Positions 62,101-64,000 of a stretch of 64,000 nucleotides of DNA are shown here, in pieces. The notes beneath the pieces are model-generated. The model did no database searches, had not been told where the DNA came from, and saw nothing but the letters and a program-made list of their open reading frames with translations. The first letter of the stretch is position 1. Each line of letters opens with the position of its first letter. Source of the DNA: Apostichopus japonicus (taxonomy: Eukaryota; Echinodermata; Holothuroidea; Aspidochirotida; Stichopodidae); assembly GCF_037975245.1 (NCBI RefSeq), contig NC_092571.1, forward strand, positions 2,334,501-2,398,500. The letters run 5' to 3'. Position numbers and translations under genes: made by a program.

Positions 62101-64000
62101 TCGTCCAGCGAGGGCGGTGTGGGGGGGGGGGGTCAAACGGGAGGATAACTTGAGAAATTGTTGTAATATGGAGGGTAGCTTACATTACAAAAGGGTACTA
62201 CATTTTGCAACTTTTGAAACAATGTTGAAGTATTTTCGTTTGTTTAGGATGTTCCGCACATATATAATATTTAACTATCGTCAACTAGGATTTGTTGGTG
62301 TAATATTCTGTCTGCGAGTGGGGGAGGGGTGAGTCCCCTTGATCTTATTCTGTGGTGACTTAGTCACCCCACTACAGACGTATACGTGGTTGTGCCCCTG
62401 CTATTGAGCCTATTTATACTGTGACTAATAATCCCAAAACGAAAAGATCGATAACAATCAGTCATCGCTGGATTCCAAATATTGCCACGTTTTGTTCAAA
62501 ATTTAAATCCATCCCATGTTTCATACAAACTTTGAGCCTGGAATGTGTACAGCTATTTTTTTTTTAAACTTTTGGCAATTTAAACCTGATAAAATTGGGA
62601 CCGACCCCCAACCCCCCCCCCCCCCTCTAACAACAACGTAAGAAACTAAACATACAGGAATTTCTGCCCCGTTTACCTGGAACCTTTACGAGTTGATTAG
62701 TTCAATAGTTCTCACAGAGGGGCCGCGACATGGGCGAGGCGCGGGGTAGGGGTAGGGATGTGGTTGTTTCGGGAGGCGCTGTGCGCAATAGATCTAGGGT
62801 ACCCCCTATTTAATTTTACCTCGTGCATGGCTCTTCATAAGTCAGATATATAGATAAGAACAAAATAACCTTGATGAAAATCCGAACGTACTAACGAGAT
62901 GAAGAGAAGGCCTTCTTGTACCCCTTTGCGACAACAGATTCTTAAGTCGGCTAACGGATAGGGAAAGCGCAAGAATGTGACAGGGAATAAAACGAAATCG
63001 TGCACGATTGGTGGTTAAAAAGGCAGTTAATGAAGACAATCAGGGTATAAGTTACTACCTGATCCTTCAGCTTCTTTATAAGTAACGTTTTCCTTTTCTT
63101 ACAACTCATCGATAAGGAAAGCGTGCAAACTCTATTTGCTTATAAGGAGATAGCGCACCGTACTTGCATGCGAATCCTCGCGTGGCCCCTTAAAAGAGAC
63201 CTTTTTTTCTTTGACTCTTCAAAGGATAGATACCACGTGTATTTTTGTCCTGGTCGGCTGGCCATATAGAAACGGGTTGCGTTTACCTGTTGCAATAGCC
63301 TGAAGGAACAAAGTAACAAAATATTCGACGAGTGGTGTTTCGTATCACTGATTCTGGAACCCAGTCGCGAGTATCTCTATTGTGTATGAGGATAATACCA
63401 TAATCGGCCTGGCTTTTGTCGACGGGTGTAAATTCACCCCAGGGCTATGTATCGGCACCCGGCTGTAACACAGCTACATTCCATTCCATTATTCTCGGCC
63501 GTGGGAAAATCTGACTTTTCCATTCATCGCTTGCTGCAGGTCGTTGTGTTGTTTAGTACTGGATATGGTTGATGTCAACGGCTCTCGTTAGTGATGAACG
63601 AAACCGAACGTTTAGACTTGCCAAAGTCGTCACACCAGTTGGACGAATATGACGCCCGGTCGATAGAGGTCGCTGAGCAATCTTTTTTATTTACAAGGCA
63701 TGGAACGTGGGAAGTACTGTGCCAGGGTCACACTTTCATTTGAGAAAGTTATTCAATACTTAAATACTGAATACATAACATTATCCAATCAGGTACTACT
63801 TGCATAATTGCAGAAAATGAGTTTTAATGATGTTAGTTGATGCCACGCGGTAAGACCGGTAACGTTTCTAAAGTTGTTCCTGTATTCAATATATCAACAT
63901 TTAAAATTATGCTCACACTCTTGAATGCTTTTTTAACGCTATATTGATGATGACGTCGACATCTCGGCGCAGGCCTTCATATGTTAGTGTTAATCCATTG
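59198..64000. other. Non-coding stretch upstream of HES gene B
   Basis: No gene seen to the window edge apart from the dispersed repeat at 60.0 kb. A G run at 62121-62132 and a C run at 62612-62625. The last 1.2 kb is somewhat richer in CpG, but no exon can be supported. Confidence 0.6.
60015..60173 (+). repeat. Dispersed repeat, copy 2 (pairs with 41395-41550)
   Basis: Homologous to copy 1 by the same ordered blocks, with similar spacing and small indels. It carries an extra palindrome GACTTGATCAAGTC (60047-60060) where copy 1 has diverged. Function unknown: a SINE, another short repeat or a duplicated regulatory element. Confidence 0.6.

Overview
The window is AT-rich eukaryotic DNA. It has long TA microsatellites, many pure G or C runs of 10-15 bases, decayed transposon pieces and very few coding exons. 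Two genes can be supported, both on the minus strand and both with canonical GT-AG introns. Both encode Hairy/Enhancer-of-split (HES) repressors. The HES1-like sequences, compact intron-exon plan and repeat texture (many TAGGCCTA palindromes next to TA runs) suggest an invertebrate deuterostome. An echinoderm, perhaps a sea cucumber, is my best guess. This is inference, since no database search was possible.

Layout: 1-12.3 kb is non-coding and repeat-bearing, with palindrome arrays, a small terminal-inverted-repeat element and TA tracts. HES gene A occupies about 12.34-18.7 kb (four coding exons, 3' end at low coordinate), with promoter elements up to about 19.26 kb. From 19.3 to 48.8 kb I see no convincing gene. 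This stretch holds TA arrays, two non-LTR retrotransposon C-terminal remnants (21.4 and 44.8 kb), a non-autonomous hAT-type element (30.3-30.7 kb), a 21-bp-period GATATC array (32.0 kb), a tRNA-derived SINE-like piece (45.7 kb) and one copy of a paired dispersed repeat (41.4 kb). HES gene B occupies about 48.84-58.9 kb (four coding exons, long first intron). From 59.2 to 64 kb I see only non-coding DNA, including the second copy of the paired repeat (60.0 kb).

The two genes are evidently paralogues. Their second and third coding exons are the same length (96 and 88 nt), intron phases are identical (0, 0, 1), both end in the Groucho-recruiting tetrapeptide WRPW, and both share a hydrophobic C-terminal motif outside the classical domains. 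Each has upstream a head-to-head pair of Su(H)/RBPJ sites separated by exactly 16 bp, the Notch-response arrangement known from vertebrate Hes1. Further upstream each has CCAAT boxes and an identical CCACGTGCCG E-box. The natural reading is a small Notch-responsive HES cluster. Gene B has lost the HES-diagnostic proline of the basic region (Arg in its place), so its DNA preference may differ from gene A.
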